DNA of 41,121 bases, from positions 1 to 41,121 of the IMG/VR virus record IMGVR_UViG_3300035181_001425. The stretch is one strand, 5' to 3'. Position 1 is the first letter of the stretch. Every line of letters starts with the position of its first letter. The position numbers were made by a program, and so were the translations under genes. The notes below the pieces were generated by a model. That model had not been told where the DNA came from. It searched no databases and saw only the letters and a list, made by a program, of their open reading frames with translations. Positions 16,110 to 24,010 of this stretch are shown here, piece by piece. The stretch comes from a virus.

Positions 16110-16624
16110 TTGGAACCCCCAGTCGCGAACCGTTCGCCGTTCACCTCGTAGGCCACAGCGTTGAGCATGACCTTCGTGTCTTGCAGGGTAGCTTGGGCGC
16201 CCCCCTTGAAGCCCTTGCGCTTGATGGTGATGGCCTTGTCAGGCGGCTCGTTGAATTCGATGATCGCCGTCTGCAGATCCTCGGCGATGGTCTGGCCGAG
16301 AGCTTGCATAACCTTGGTCATGTCGCCTTCATAGTGCTTCCAGAGGTTGACGATCCGGTTGCGCCAAGACGGAGACTTCTTGTCGAGCATTCCCTGGAAG
16401 AACGGACGAGCGGGGACACGAGCCTGAGGGCCCATGCCGCGCTTTCCCACAGGGATCCCATGGCCGTACTCGTTCAAGGCGGCCACCTGGGCGACGGACG
16501 TGCCGTCGGGATAGGTGGCACCTTCAAGGAACCCAACCCGAAGAGCCAGGTCCTTCCCAGACTTCGCCATGAGCTGCTTCAGTTTTTCCTGGAAGGCTTC
16601 TCCGCCGGTGACATGAAGTCCCAT
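16106..16624 (-). CDS. HK97 gp10-like head-tail joining/tail completion protein
   Basis: A 172-residue protein. Start chosen at ATG 16624 (TGATG overlap with the DUF4054 gene); an upstream frame to 16726 is out of context. The motif TSVAQVAALNEYGHGIP followed by VPARPFFQGML is the signature of the gp10/tail-completion family, and a GxxxAEDLQTAI helix follows. These proteins lie at the head-tail interface. Confidence 0.75.
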   Translation of the reverse strand: MGLHVTGGEAFQEKLKQLMAKSGKDLALRVGFLEGATYPDGTSVAQVAALNEYGHGIPVGKRGMGPQARVPARPFFQGMLDKKSPSWRNRIVNLWKHYEGDMTKVMQALGQTIAEDLQTAIIEFNEPPDKAITIKRKGFKGGAQATLQDTKVMLNAVAYEVNGERFATGGSK

Positions 16625-17058
16625 CAGAACCGCCTGGGAGGGCGACAGGGCAGGATGTAGCGGGCCCTGCGATAACGACTGGTGAGCGCCCAGAAGTCCG
16701 CGCCGTACTTCGTCTGCTGGAACCACGCGGCATTGGGAGAGGATCCCCCCATGTCCGCATGCACCTTCACAGAGCCCTGGGTGGCATCTGTGATGCGCCC
16801 AACCAAAGGAGCGGAACCCCGCTGGCTGGAGGCATCGTAGAGTTCGGCCAGGTGGGCCGTGAGCATGTGCAGCAGCACGTACTGGGTGTTGAGGTCCTTG
16901 ACCACGGAGTTGCCCGCGTTGTTCAGGTAGAGCCCGGCTTCGATGAAATACGTCGGTGCCGTCGTCCCCGCGATCCCTGCGAACTCGGGATAACGGGCAG
17001 CGAAGAAGGTCGCGTCGAAGGCGACGACAGCAGGCGGAGGATTCACCGGGTAGGGCAT
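16624..17058 (-). CDS. Head-tail adaptor, DUF4054
   Basis: A 144-residue protein with the DUF4054 pattern: FFAARYPEFAGI, an alpha-helical body with LLHMLTAHLAELYDA, then VGRITDATQGSVKVHADM and AAWFQQTKYGADFWAL. It is expected to form the adaptor ring attached to the portal. Its place after the capsid gene and before gp10-like is conserved in this phage type. Confidence 0.85.
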   Translation of the reverse strand: MPYPVNPPPAVVAFDATFFAARYPEFAGIAGTTAPTYFIEAGLYLNNAGNSVVKDLNTQYVLLHMLTAHLAELYDASSQRGSAPLVGRITDATQGSVKVHADMGGSSPNAAWFQQTKYGADFWALTSRYRRARYILPCRPPRRF

Positions 17059-17061
17059 AGG

Positions 17062-17457
17062 CTAGGCCTCGGCTCCGAGCTTCTTTTCGTTCTTCTTCAG
17101 CCAGTCCTCATCGGGCTTCACGCCATTGCCGGGCTTGAGCGGATTGATGGGCTCGAGGCCCGTGAGGTTCAGCTTGTTGTCGTGGGCCTGGGCCTTGGCG
17201 TTGTCGGGCTTCTCGTTCGCGAAGATGTGGCCCTTCTTGAAGGGCTCATACCCAGCGTGAGATTTCGCCCAGGCGTCCCAGTGGGCTTTGTCGATGGTGG
17301 TGGCGCCATGCCCCGCGAAGATCACGTGGTTCGGCTGTTCACCCACTCGGTTGGCAGGTCCATTCACGCGAATGGTGTGATCGACGCCGGCGGAGTCCTT
17401 CACGGTCAGGTGCAGACCGTTCGGGATTTTGCAATACACTACGACGGTTTCGGCCAT
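17062..17457 (-). CDS. Conserved phage protein of the head gene cluster
   Basis: A 131-residue protein between the major capsid and DUF4054 genes. It begins VVVYCKIPNGLHLTVKD and contains VIFAGHGATTIDKAHWDAW, a pattern I have seen in uncharacterised proteins at this position in related myoviruses. The carboxy half is charged and Lys/Asn-rich (KPDEDWLKKNEKKL) and probably flexible. No enzymatic motif or signal peptide is visible. A minor head component is likely from position only. Confidence 0.55.
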   Translation of the reverse strand: MAETVVVYCKIPNGLHLTVKDSAGVDHTIRVNGPANRVGEQPNHVIFAGHGATTIDKAHWDAWAKSHAGYEPFKKGHIFANEKPDNAKAQAHDNKLNLTGLEPINPLKPGNGVKPDEDWLKKNEKKLGAEA

Positions 17458-17459
17458 GG

Positions 17460-18539
17460 CTAAACTCCGAGCATCTGGGCGATGCCGGTCGGCTGCTCGA
17501 GGACAGTGCCCCAGGTGCCGCCCGACTTCTTCTGTTTGAAGGACGACACGTCACGCACGATGGTGTGCGCCCGCATCTTCTCGTTGAATGCGCAGAAGGC
17601 GACCTCCTGGGTATCCAGCTCCTTGGCGATGAGCTGGACCAGGTTGCCCGTGGGGGTGGCGTATTCGATCGCCGTGACCACCCGCAGGTTGGGGAAGTTC
17701 TTCTTGAGCATGTCCGCGACGTTGACGTTGAACTGGGTGGTCTTGGTGAGAGCCACTTCGCTCACGGGCGCGCAGGCCAGCACCATCGGGGTTTCCATGT
17801 TCACGATGCCCGCGGTCTGCTGGACCAGCTGCTGGAAGAGCAGCTCGACGTCAGCGTAGACCTCGTTCGCCGTCGCCAGGGGCCAGGCGTAGTAGTTTAC
17901 GCCGGCGGCCTTCTGGAGGGGCGCGATCGCAGCGGAGAGGCTGGGGTCGTTGAGCAGGCCGTAGTTCTGCAGGCCCTGGAGCCCGTAGAAGTAGGTCTTG
18001 TTCTGGAACTTGTTCATCACCAGGGCGGAGGCGATGTTCTTGCGGGCCGCGATGTCGATCTTGGCCAGGCCAGCCTGGGCCAGCTCGCGCTCACCCCACT
18101 CGGTGATGCTCTGGTAGTAGTAGCTCTGCCGGGTGACGAAGTTCACCTGGGTGTTGGCTTCGCCGTTGTTGCTGTAGTCCCCGTAGCTGGAGACCTCACC
18201 AGTGTTCTCGATGAGGGGGAACTGCCAGGTCATGGTGGTCCAATCGCCCTTCTTCTCCTCCCGGAGGATCTCGGCGGCCTTCATGGGGGCGACCAGCACC
18301 TCGACCTGCTTGGGGTCGATGACGTTGGCCAGGAACCAGGGAATGCCAGCGTTGGAGCTGGTCACGGAGAGCGGCTGGGCGGCGTAGGCGTCCATGCCGA
18401 ACTCGCGGCGGCAGGCGTCCATGGCGAGGGCGTAATTTCCCTTCCACTCCGGCTTCAGGTAGGTGGTGCCACCCCCATCGAAGACGATGCCGAAGTCTCG
18501 CTCAAGGCGCTCGAACTCAGGATTGCGTCGGAATTTCAT
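17460..18539 (-). CDS. Major capsid protein (DUF2184)
   Basis: A 359-residue HK97-fold capsid protein of the DUF2184 family. Seen are the amino arm (RRNPEFERLERDFGIVFD), the E-loop/P-domain region WTTMTWQFPLIENTGEVSSYGDYS, the spine helix QSITEWGERELAQAGLAKIDIAARKNIAS, and an A-domain end with TPTGNLVQLIAKEL and RAHTIVRDVSSFKQKKSGGTWGTVL. No long removable amino delta domain is present; a separate scaffold is encoded upstream. The neighbouring cement and DUF2213 protease genes are the normal partners. Confidence 0.92.
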   Translation of the reverse strand: MKFRRNPEFERLERDFGIVFDGGGTTYLKPEWKGNYALAMDACRREFGMDAYAAQPLSVTSSNAGIPWFLANVIDPKQVEVLVAPMKAAEILREEKKGDWTTMTWQFPLIENTGEVSSYGDYSNNGEANTQVNFVTRQSYYYQSITEWGERELAQAGLAKIDIAARKNIASALVMNKFQNKTYFYGLQGLQNYGLLNDPSLSAAIAPLQKAAGVNYYAWPLATANEVYADVELLFQQLVQQTAGIVNMETPMVLACAPVSEVALTKTTQFNVNVADMLKKNFPNLRVVTAIEYATPTGNLVQLIAKELDTQEVAFCAFNEKMRAHTIVRDVSSFKQKKSGGTWGTVLEQPTGIAQMLGV

Positions 18540-18550
18540 GTCATAGGCTC

Positions 18551-19753
18551 CTAGAACGCCAGGCCGATTTTGACGAGTTCACCCGGGTTGGCCAGGCTCT
18601 GAATGGAGAAGCTGGTCTGGATGAACGGGGAGAAGTTGCAGGCCTGCGTGGTGATCGTGCCGGTGGTCGCCTGCGAGAGGATGATCGTGCCGCTGACGCC
18701 GTTGAAGGTGCCGATGGACGCGACGTAGGTCCCTGCAGGAACATTGGTGATGCCCTGGACCAACATGCCGGGCAGGATCACACCCGCGGTGACGGTGTTG
18801 ATCGTCATCGTGGTGCTGGACGCGCTGGACACGCTGGAGCAAGTGGCACCGCCCGTGGAATCGGCAGGGGTGCCGATGAGGGCCGCGGACGAAGGCAGGC
18901 CGCCCACGACCACCGTGAAGGCGGTCAAGGTGCCAGGGCTCGTGCTGAGGTTGTAGGTGCCCGCGCCGCCGGTGCCCGTGCCAAAGCTGGTGATCGTGGT
19001 GCCCGCAGTGATGCCGGCGCCGGTGATCATCTGGCCGACCTGCAGCGTGCCATTGGCGCTGATCACGGTCATGACGTTGGTGGCGAAGGAGGCCTGCACG
19101 TTGAAGGTGGGCAGAGCCACAGCCAGGTTATAGGTGCCCGTGCCACCCACACCGGTGCCAAGGCTGGCAATGCGGGTGTTCGCGGGGATGTTCGGGCCGG
19201 TGATCAGCATGCCGACGCCGAGGGTTCCGGAGGCGACAGCCGTAACGGTCAGGACGGCGGGGCTGGCATTGCTGATGCTGCCCGTGAAGGAGCAGGCCGA
19301 GCCGGACGGGAAGACCAGGAACTGGCCGGGCAGGCCGGGGGTGATCGAACCGTCGAACAGGTTCGCATAGGCGAACATGCCGGGGTTCACGTTGGCCTGC
19401 TGGTTGCAGCAGCGTGCCCACATGTCCACACGAGCGAAGAGCGTGACCATGTTGCCCGGAGGGATGACCAGGCTGGCCCCACCCAGGAACGGGGTAATCA
19501 GGCCATGCAGCTCGTTGACGATGAGGCCGTCGGGGATCTGGCCCAGGTTGCCCGTGGGCGCGAAGTTCGTGACGATGGTGTTGGTGCTGGGATCGGTCCA
19601 GCCGAAGCGACCAGCGGACACGCCGTTGGTCAGGTCAGCGACGAAGCCGCCCGCACCCGCATCCACCGTGGCGGTGAAGTTCGAAGATGCGCGCATGCCC
19701 TCCACGCCAAGAGGCGGGTACTGCGCGACGGAAGTCTGAAAGATGTTGGGCAT
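18551..19753 (-). CDS. Capsid cement/decoration protein with three tandem Gly/Thr modules
   Basis: The first 150 residues resemble the structural cement proteins encoded just before DUF2184 capsids (VEGMRASSNFTATVDAGAGGFVAD, VSAGRFGW, LHGLITPFLGGASLVIPPGNMVTLFARVD, then FAYANLFDGSI). Such proteins bind the capsid surface and stabilise it. Residues 154-212, 217-283 and 304-372 are three consecutive modules (VGMLITGPNIP, VGQMITGAGITAG, LVQGITNVPAG, with GTGxGGxGTYNL), so the protein is more than twice the usual length. The modules would decorate the outside of the head. Confidence 0.8.
   Translation of the reverse strand: MPNIFQTSVAQYPPLGVEGMRASSNFTATVDAGAGGFVADLTNGVSAGRFGWTDPSTNTIVTNFAPTGNLGQIPDGLIVNELHGLITPFLGGASLVIPPGNMVTLFARVDMWARCCNQQANVNPGMFAYANLFDGSITPGLPGQFLVFPSGSACSFTGSISNASPAVLTVTAVASGTLGVGMLITGPNIPANTRIASLGTGVGGTGTYNLAVALPTFNVQASFATNVMTVISANGTLQVGQMITGAGITAGTTITSFGTGTGGAGTYNLSTSPGTLTAFTVVVGGLPSSAALIGTPADSTGGATCSSVSSASSTTMTINTVTAGVILPGMLVQGITNVPAGTYVASIGTFNGVSGTIILSQATTGTITTQACNFSPFIQTSFSIQSLANPGELVKIGLAF
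18638..19294 (-). repeat. Three tandem Gly/Thr-rich modules in the cement protein
   Basis: Residues 154-372 of the cement protein hold three copies of the module of about 60-68 residues. Copies 1 and 2 are canonical (GTGVGGTGTYNL and [13 protein letters not shown]); copy 3 has a changed GTY part (GTYVASIGTFNGVSGTIILS). Confidence 0.75.
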
Positions 19754-19756
19754 GGG

Positions 19757-20611
19757 TTAGAACCTCCGGAGCCGCGAGGCGTTGAACTTCTTCTCGTAGG
19801 AGTCAGCCCCGGCGCCATCCATGGCGACGAGAGCGGGTTCCTGGGAGTCGTGGTGGGCCAGGAGCATGTCCACCAAGGGCTCGAGAGCGCTGGGGTGGAT
19901 GTTGGTCGTCTCCACGTGGTGGGTATCGAGCGCGAGCTTGTAGATGGCCTCAGCACTCTCCATGGGCTGAATCTTGCCGAGGAGGGGTTCGACCTTTTCC
20001 TCCGCCCGGCGGATGCCGTTCATGCGGGTGATGGTGGCCTGTTCGGCGGCACGGATCGCCGCGTCCATGGCGGGCTTACCGATGGCCGGGGCCGCGGTGG
20101 GTTTCACGGGTTCCCCTTTCTTGGGAGGGAAGGCATCTGCGGCCTTCGGAGCGGAAAGCTGGTCGAGCAGGGCCGCCACCTGGGTCAGAACGTCATCGGG
20201 CAGGTTCTGGGCCTGCAGCAGGGCCAGGAGGGCCTTGCCGGGCTCATCACCATCCTCGGCGCCGTCGTCATCGTCGAGACCGCTGATCTCATTGGGAGCA
20301 CCCTTCTGGATGCCCTTATTGACACCCTCGGCGCCGTCTTCCAGCTCTTCGCCTTCACCGTCCTCCAGGTTGTCCAAGAGGTCCATGATGTCGTCGAGGT
20401 CGGCGTCCTGCGCCAGGCGGGTCTTGAAGAACTTCTTCACGTCCTCGGCCAACTTGACCTTCTGCGTTTTGAAGTCCTTCGCGGTGATGGTGCTGATCAG
20501 CGCATTCAGATCGTTGATCTTCAGCTGCTGGTCCGCTGCGAGCTTGGGCCGGATGTGGGCCAGCAAGGCCCCTCGGGTCGCAATCGCTCGCGGGTTGAGC
20601 TTTTTCTTCAT
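19757..20611 (-). CDS. Nested scaffold protein (internal start in the protease gene)
   Basis: An in-frame ATG at 20611 (residue 190 of the longer protein) is preceded by AAGGAG with 9-base spacing, one of the best ribosome binding sites in the region. The product would be 284 residues starting MKKKLNPRAIATRG and containing only the scaffold half. This is the arrangement of lambda C and Nu3, where free scaffold is made in excess of the fused protease. The internal start is predicted from sequence only. Confidence 0.65.
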   Translation of the reverse strand: MKKKLNPRAIATRGALLAHIRPKLAADQQLKINDLNALISTITAKDFKTQKVKLAEDVKKFFKTRLAQDADLDDIMDLLDNLEDGEGEELEDGAEGVNKGIQKGAPNEISGLDDDDGAEDGDEPGKALLALLQAQNLPDDVLTQVAALLDQLSAPKAADAFPPKKGEPVKPTAAPAIGKPAMDAAIRAAEQATITRMNGIRRAEEKVEPLLGKIQPMESAEAIYKLALDTHHVETTNIHPSALEPLVDMLLAHHDSQEPALVAMDGAGADSYEKKFNASRLRRF

Positions 20612-21178
20612 GGGGGTCTTCTCCTTGGGTTTGGCATCGCTGACGACGACATCCGGACCTGCCCGGCCTTCGTCCACCAGCGCCACATGGTTTCCTCGCA
20701 GATTTCGCATCACACCGTCATAGGCGACTCCTTCATATTTGCCTGGGGTCAGGTCAATTTCGTAGCGGTAGGCACAGCTCAGCTCCACCTGTTCCCGCGT
20801 ATCGATCCGCTCGATTGCGCCGGCATCCCAGACCACCAGCGAGTTCTGCAGATAGGGGTCCTGGAAGCGGGCCTGGTCGCCCGTCGCCCCGACCACGAAT
20901 TCCCGCTTCTCATCGAACTCTTCAGCCGAGATGGGCTCATGGAAGTCGAGGAGGGGAAGGTTGTTGAAGGTGGGCGCGGCCTTCTCCAGTTCCTGGGGAT
21001 CACGGAGCAGGAAGTAGACGCGCTTGGGGTCCAGGCCTAGCTTTTCAAAGTCCGGGATTTCGTCCCCGTTGTAGGGGTTCACAACCGCCTTGGAAATGTT
21101 GTTCACGGCCACGTGCAGATAGCCGTTCTCGTCCACCACGCGGGAGGATTTGTCGAGGGCGAGCTTCAGGCGGGCCAT
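19757..21178 (-). CDS. Prohead protease (DUF2213) fused in frame to a scaffold domain
   Basis: Residues 1-175 match DUF2213: VVNPYNGDEIPDFEKLGLDP, YFLLRDPQELEKAAPTFNNLPLL followed by DFHEP, VVGATGD, DPYLQNSLVVWDAGAIERI, ELSCAYRYEID and a closing RGNHVALVDEGRAGPDVVV, which is shared with S49/S78-like prohead proteases. Residues about 190-473 are highly charged, with an acidic stretch (NLEDGEGEELEDGAEG) and helices, as expected of scaffold. An internal start with a strong ribosome binding site lies exactly at the domain border. It should mature the prohead before DNA packaging. Confidence 0.87.
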   Translation of the reverse strand: MARLKLALDKSSRVVDENGYLHVAVNNISKAVVNPYNGDEIPDFEKLGLDPKRVYFLLRDPQELEKAAPTFNNLPLLDFHEPISAEEFDEKREFVVGATGDQARFQDPYLQNSLVVWDAGAIERIDTREQVELSCAYRYEIDLTPGKYEGVAYDGVMRNLRGNHVALVDEGRAGPDVVVSDAKPKEKTPMKKKLNPRAIATRGALLAHIRPKLAADQQLKINDLNALISTITAKDFKTQKVKLAEDVKKFFKTRLAQDADLDDIMDLLDNLEDGEGEELEDGAEGVNKGIQKGAPNEISGLDDDDGAEDGDEPGKALLALLQAQNLPDDVLTQVAALLDQLSAPKAADAFPPKKGEPVKPTAAPAIGKPAMDAAIRAAEQATITRMNGIRRAEEKVEPLLGKIQPMESAEAIYKLALDTHHVETTNIHPSALEPLVDMLLAHHDSQEPALVAMDGAGADSYEKKFNASRLRRF

Positions 21179-21187
21179 GGGTGCTCC

Positions 21188-21487
21188 CTACGACTGGGGA
21201 ACCAGGGGAGCGATGTTCTCGGCGCTGGGCTCCGGAGCGGGGGCAGGCTCAGGGAGCGTGCCTGCGTCGATGGCGTCGGAGATGATAGGCTGGCCGTTCT
21301 GGAAGCCCAGGGTCTTGGGAGAACCGTCCTCCATGGTGAAGACGTAGGTCTTCGTCTTATCCAGCACGGGCCCGAGCGCATCGCTCGCCGTTTTCCACTT
21401 CTGCCCAAGCTCACCCAACTGGGCGGCGAGAGGATCAGCCTCGGTCTTGATGGCGACGAGGGCCCGCAGGTTGTCGATGTTGCTCAT
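21188..21487 (-). CDS. Hypothetical head-region protein
   Basis: A 99-residue acidic protein between the MuF-like and protease genes, overlapping the former by ATGA. It has a helical start (NIDNLRALVAIKTEADPLAAQLGELGQKWKTASD-type) and a Pro/Ala/Glu tail (PEPAPAPEPSAEN). I do not recognise a family. There is no signal peptide or membrane segment. A role in head assembly is possible from its position only. Confidence 0.6.
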   Translation of the reverse strand: MSNIDNLRALVAIKTEADPLAAQLGELGQKWKTASDALGPVLDKTKTYVFTMEDGSPKTLGFQNGQPIISDAIDAGTLPEPAPAPEPSAENIAPLVPQS

Positions 21488-22320
21488 GATTCCTCCGAAT
21501 CAGAAAGGTCGTCATCCAGGCCAGGGATGATTCCCCGGCTGACGCAACCGCAGTTGATGAGTTCCCCGGGCTGAACGAAATCGCCGTAATCGGCGTCGAA
21601 GCAACCCTGGGAGGTCTCGAAAATCTCCCCGTTCATGTCCTCGTGGGACTCGCGGGGATCCTTGCTTGCAGAGGTGTGGACCCATTCCGACTTGTCGATG
21701 CCAAGGCCCAGCTTCCGGACCTTGTTCATCACCGCCGTGGCCTTGTTGTTCTGGTCTCTCGAAATGAGTGCAGCACGGCGTTTGGTCACGCCGAAACGGG
21801 CGACGAGCTCATGGGTAAGCTCTTTCATCGACCGGCCGTGCTGCACGGACCTCATGACGAGGCCCTCCACGTCCGCCAGGTGCTCGGCGGGGATGGATTT
21901 GATGAGCCCTACGTTCTCCCCAATCACGGCGCGGTAGGCGTCGTTCATGGGGCGGGTCATCTGGAATTTGACGCTGAACCCGGCCTTGCGCAGGGTCGCC
22001 TGCAGGGCCATGTCCGAGTGCTTCAGGGACTCGTTGGCGAAGTGGGCCGCCAGACGCTCGGAGCCCTCAGAGAAGCTCTTCCGCCAGGTGCCCGCGAGCT
22101 GATGCATGGCCTCGCGCAGGGCATTGGCGGGGCTCTTGTCCTTCGCCATCAGGGCATGGGGCGGCTTGGACCGGTAGACCCGCGTCAGGGTCCGCACGAT
22201 GTCCTTGTGCATCGCCTCGATCATGGTCTGGAGCTTCTTGCGGTACCAGGCCTCCACGCCAAGGTTGGCGCGCACAGGAGCGAGGCGGATGGGCTTGCGG
22301 GTCGGGGCCTGAAGCCTCAT
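21484..22320 (-). CDS. Phage Mu F-like head morphogenesis protein
   Basis: A 278-residue minor head protein of the Mu gpF / SPP1 gp7 family (PF04233). The diagnostic carboxy part is present: RRAALISRDQNNKATAVMNK, SEWVHTSASKDPRESHEDMNG, and PGELINCGCVSRGI. The amino half is helical and basic. The gene follows the portal gene with an ATGA overlap, as in most phages with this protein, which enters the prohead with the portal and can be ejected with DNA. Confidence 0.88.
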   Translation of the reverse strand: MRLQAPTRKPIRLAPVRANLGVEAWYRKKLQTMIEAMHKDIVRTLTRVYRSKPPHALMAKDKSPANALREAMHQLAGTWRKSFSEGSERLAAHFANESLKHSDMALQATLRKAGFSVKFQMTRPMNDAYRAVIGENVGLIKSIPAEHLADVEGLVMRSVQHGRSMKELTHELVARFGVTKRRAALISRDQNNKATAVMNKVRKLGLGIDKSEWVHTSASKDPRESHEDMNGEIFETSQGCFDADYGDFVQPGELINCGCVSRGIIPGLDDDLSDSEES

Positions 22321-23765
22321 GGGAAGCCTCCGCCACTCTCAAGACCTTCGACCTTGGCCAGGAGGGGGTCTTTCCCCTTCGTGAGTTCCGGATTGGGCTC
22401 TGGGATGTCCTCGTCAACGTCCAGGCCCTCGTAGCCGCTCTGTGGGTCCTTGGCGAGGCGCTTCCGCTCATCCAGGGACGAGAGCACGCCCGCCGCCATG
22501 TATTCGACGCCGGCATCGGCATCGCTCTTCCGGATCTGGGCCAACTTCTCGGCATCCATCTGCCAGAGGGGCTCGAAGTCGAAGGTGATGTCATCGTCGA
22601 TGGCCTGGAACTCGGAAAGCTGGATGAGCTTGATGACCTTCTCGAGGTTCGCCCGGAAGATGCACTCCTGCATGTCGTGCACGTAGTCGTAGAACGTGCG
22701 CAGCTCGCCTTCACTGGAGGCATTCAGCCCTGTGGGGGAGATGCCCAGGAGGATGATCAGCGGCGTGTGGGCCACGGACGCCATGTGTTCCTGTGCCTGG
22801 GCCTGCAGCTTGTCTAGGCCGTTCAGCGGCACGTTGTACTGGAAGAACTCCTCGGAGTCCTTGTCCAGGGCCAGCACGCCGTGATTGTCGCGCCCGGTGG
22901 TGTAGATCTCCATGCGGGCCAGGAACTCGGCGCCCTCGCCTCCGGAGAGCACGTCGCCCAGGTTCGTCTTGATCCCGCTGGTGCTGTAGGCGCTGATCAT
23001 CCGGTTGACCGAATCCCGGGTGGAGATCCAGTTGTTCACGGACTCGATGGCGAGCTGGGACATGCTGATCCCGCCGAAGTTGTAGGCGGGCTTCAGGAGG
23101 TCCGGCAGTGGGCGCGAGACGAACGTGAGCAGGCGGCTGTCGTGAACCCGCTGGCCCAGCACGAACCAAGCCCGAGGCACGTAGTAATCGTCTGCCAGCG
23201 CATCGTTGCTGTTGTAGTCATAGGGGAAGGTGACGATGGGCTCCACGATCTTGAAGCCCTGCAGCGTGCCCTTGGCGATCTTGTATTTGCTCAACAGCAG
23301 TTGGGATTGCAGTTCGCGCTGAGTCTTGTTCGCGCCGCGGATCTTGACGTAGAGCTGGCCCCGCCCGAAAAAGCCGTCGTGCACCGCCGCCTGGCGGAAG
23401 AGGTCGCGGACCTTGAATTCCTTCAGCTTCCGCTCGATGACCTTGATTTCCTCGGTCTTGTTCTGATCGGAGACGCTCTTCAGCCGGATCCACTTCCGGG
23501 TCATCTCGAATGCCACGCGCTCGGACATGTTCCGGTATTCAGAGCGCTGGGTCAGCTCGGAGAGGTAGGCATAGCCGGGGAACCCTAGACCAGTGAAGGC
23601 CTGATTCAAGTAGCCGTAGACCGGAGCCAGAGCCTCGTCCATCGCGACCTTGGTCTTCTCAGGCACCACGCCGGGAAGAAGATCCACGGGACCGAACGGG
23701 AACGCAGCCTTCGTGCCCGAAGAGAGGGCCTCCAGCATCGCCTTGACGTTCGGGTTGATCTTCAT
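22317..23765 (-). CDS. Portal protein (DUF1073)
   Basis: A 482-residue portal of the DUF1073 family, forming the dodecameric ring for DNA entry. Features seen: LTQRSEYRNMSERVAFEMTR, RQAAVHDGFFGRGQLYVKI, the crown/wing region around DDYYVPRAWFVLG, and the stem-like region HMASVAHTPLIILLGISPTGLNASSEGELRTFYDYV, which is the family hallmark. It is separated from the terminase by the lysis cassette, which is unusual, but is followed normally by the MuF-like gene. Confidence 0.9.
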   Translation of the reverse strand: MKINPNVKAMLEALSSGTKAAFPFGPVDLLPGVVPEKTKVAMDEALAPVYGYLNQAFTGLGFPGYAYLSELTQRSEYRNMSERVAFEMTRKWIRLKSVSDQNKTEEIKVIERKLKEFKVRDLFRQAAVHDGFFGRGQLYVKIRGANKTQRELQSQLLLSKYKIAKGTLQGFKIVEPIVTFPYDYNSNDALADDYYVPRAWFVLGQRVHDSRLLTFVSRPLPDLLKPAYNFGGISMSQLAIESVNNWISTRDSVNRMISAYSTSGIKTNLGDVLSGGEGAEFLARMEIYTTGRDNHGVLALDKDSEEFFQYNVPLNGLDKLQAQAQEHMASVAHTPLIILLGISPTGLNASSEGELRTFYDYVHDMQECIFRANLEKVIKLIQLSEFQAIDDDITFDFEPLWQMDAEKLAQIRKSDADAGVEYMAAGVLSSLDERKRLAKDPQSGYEGLDVDEDIPEPNPELTKGKDPLLAKVEGLESGGGFP

Positions 23766-24010
23766 TCGCCTTCACCGTCCTCATCGATGGGGTCGAAAAG
23801 ACAGGCGTCGCCACGCAGGCAGCCCTTAGCCAGCAGCGAACCGCGGAGATTGGCCTGGATGATTTCCTGACGCCGGATTCGCTTCTCGTGCCCATTCAGG
23901 CCAGCTGTGATCCGCTTCAACTCGCTGACCACCATAAACCGGAGCATCAAGCCCAATGTCGTGATGCTCGCCAATGGCTGGAGATACGAGGGGATTTGAA
24001 ACTCGTTCAT
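23762..24010 (-). CDS. Small hypothetical protein at the end of the lysis cassette
   Basis: An 82-residue protein between the spanin-like and portal genes, overlapping them by TGATG and ATGA. Residues about 10-30 (LQPLASITTLGLMLRFMVVS) are hydrophobic enough for one membrane segment, followed by a basic helix (KRITAGLNGHEKRIRRQEI), two Cys residues (CLRGDAC) and an acidic end. It could be a second small lysis protein. No family is recognised. Confidence 0.55.
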   Translation of the reverse strand: MNEFQIPSYLQPLASITTLGLMLRFMVVSELKRITAGLNGHEKRIRRQEIIQANLRGSLLAKGCLRGDACLFDPIDEDGEGE

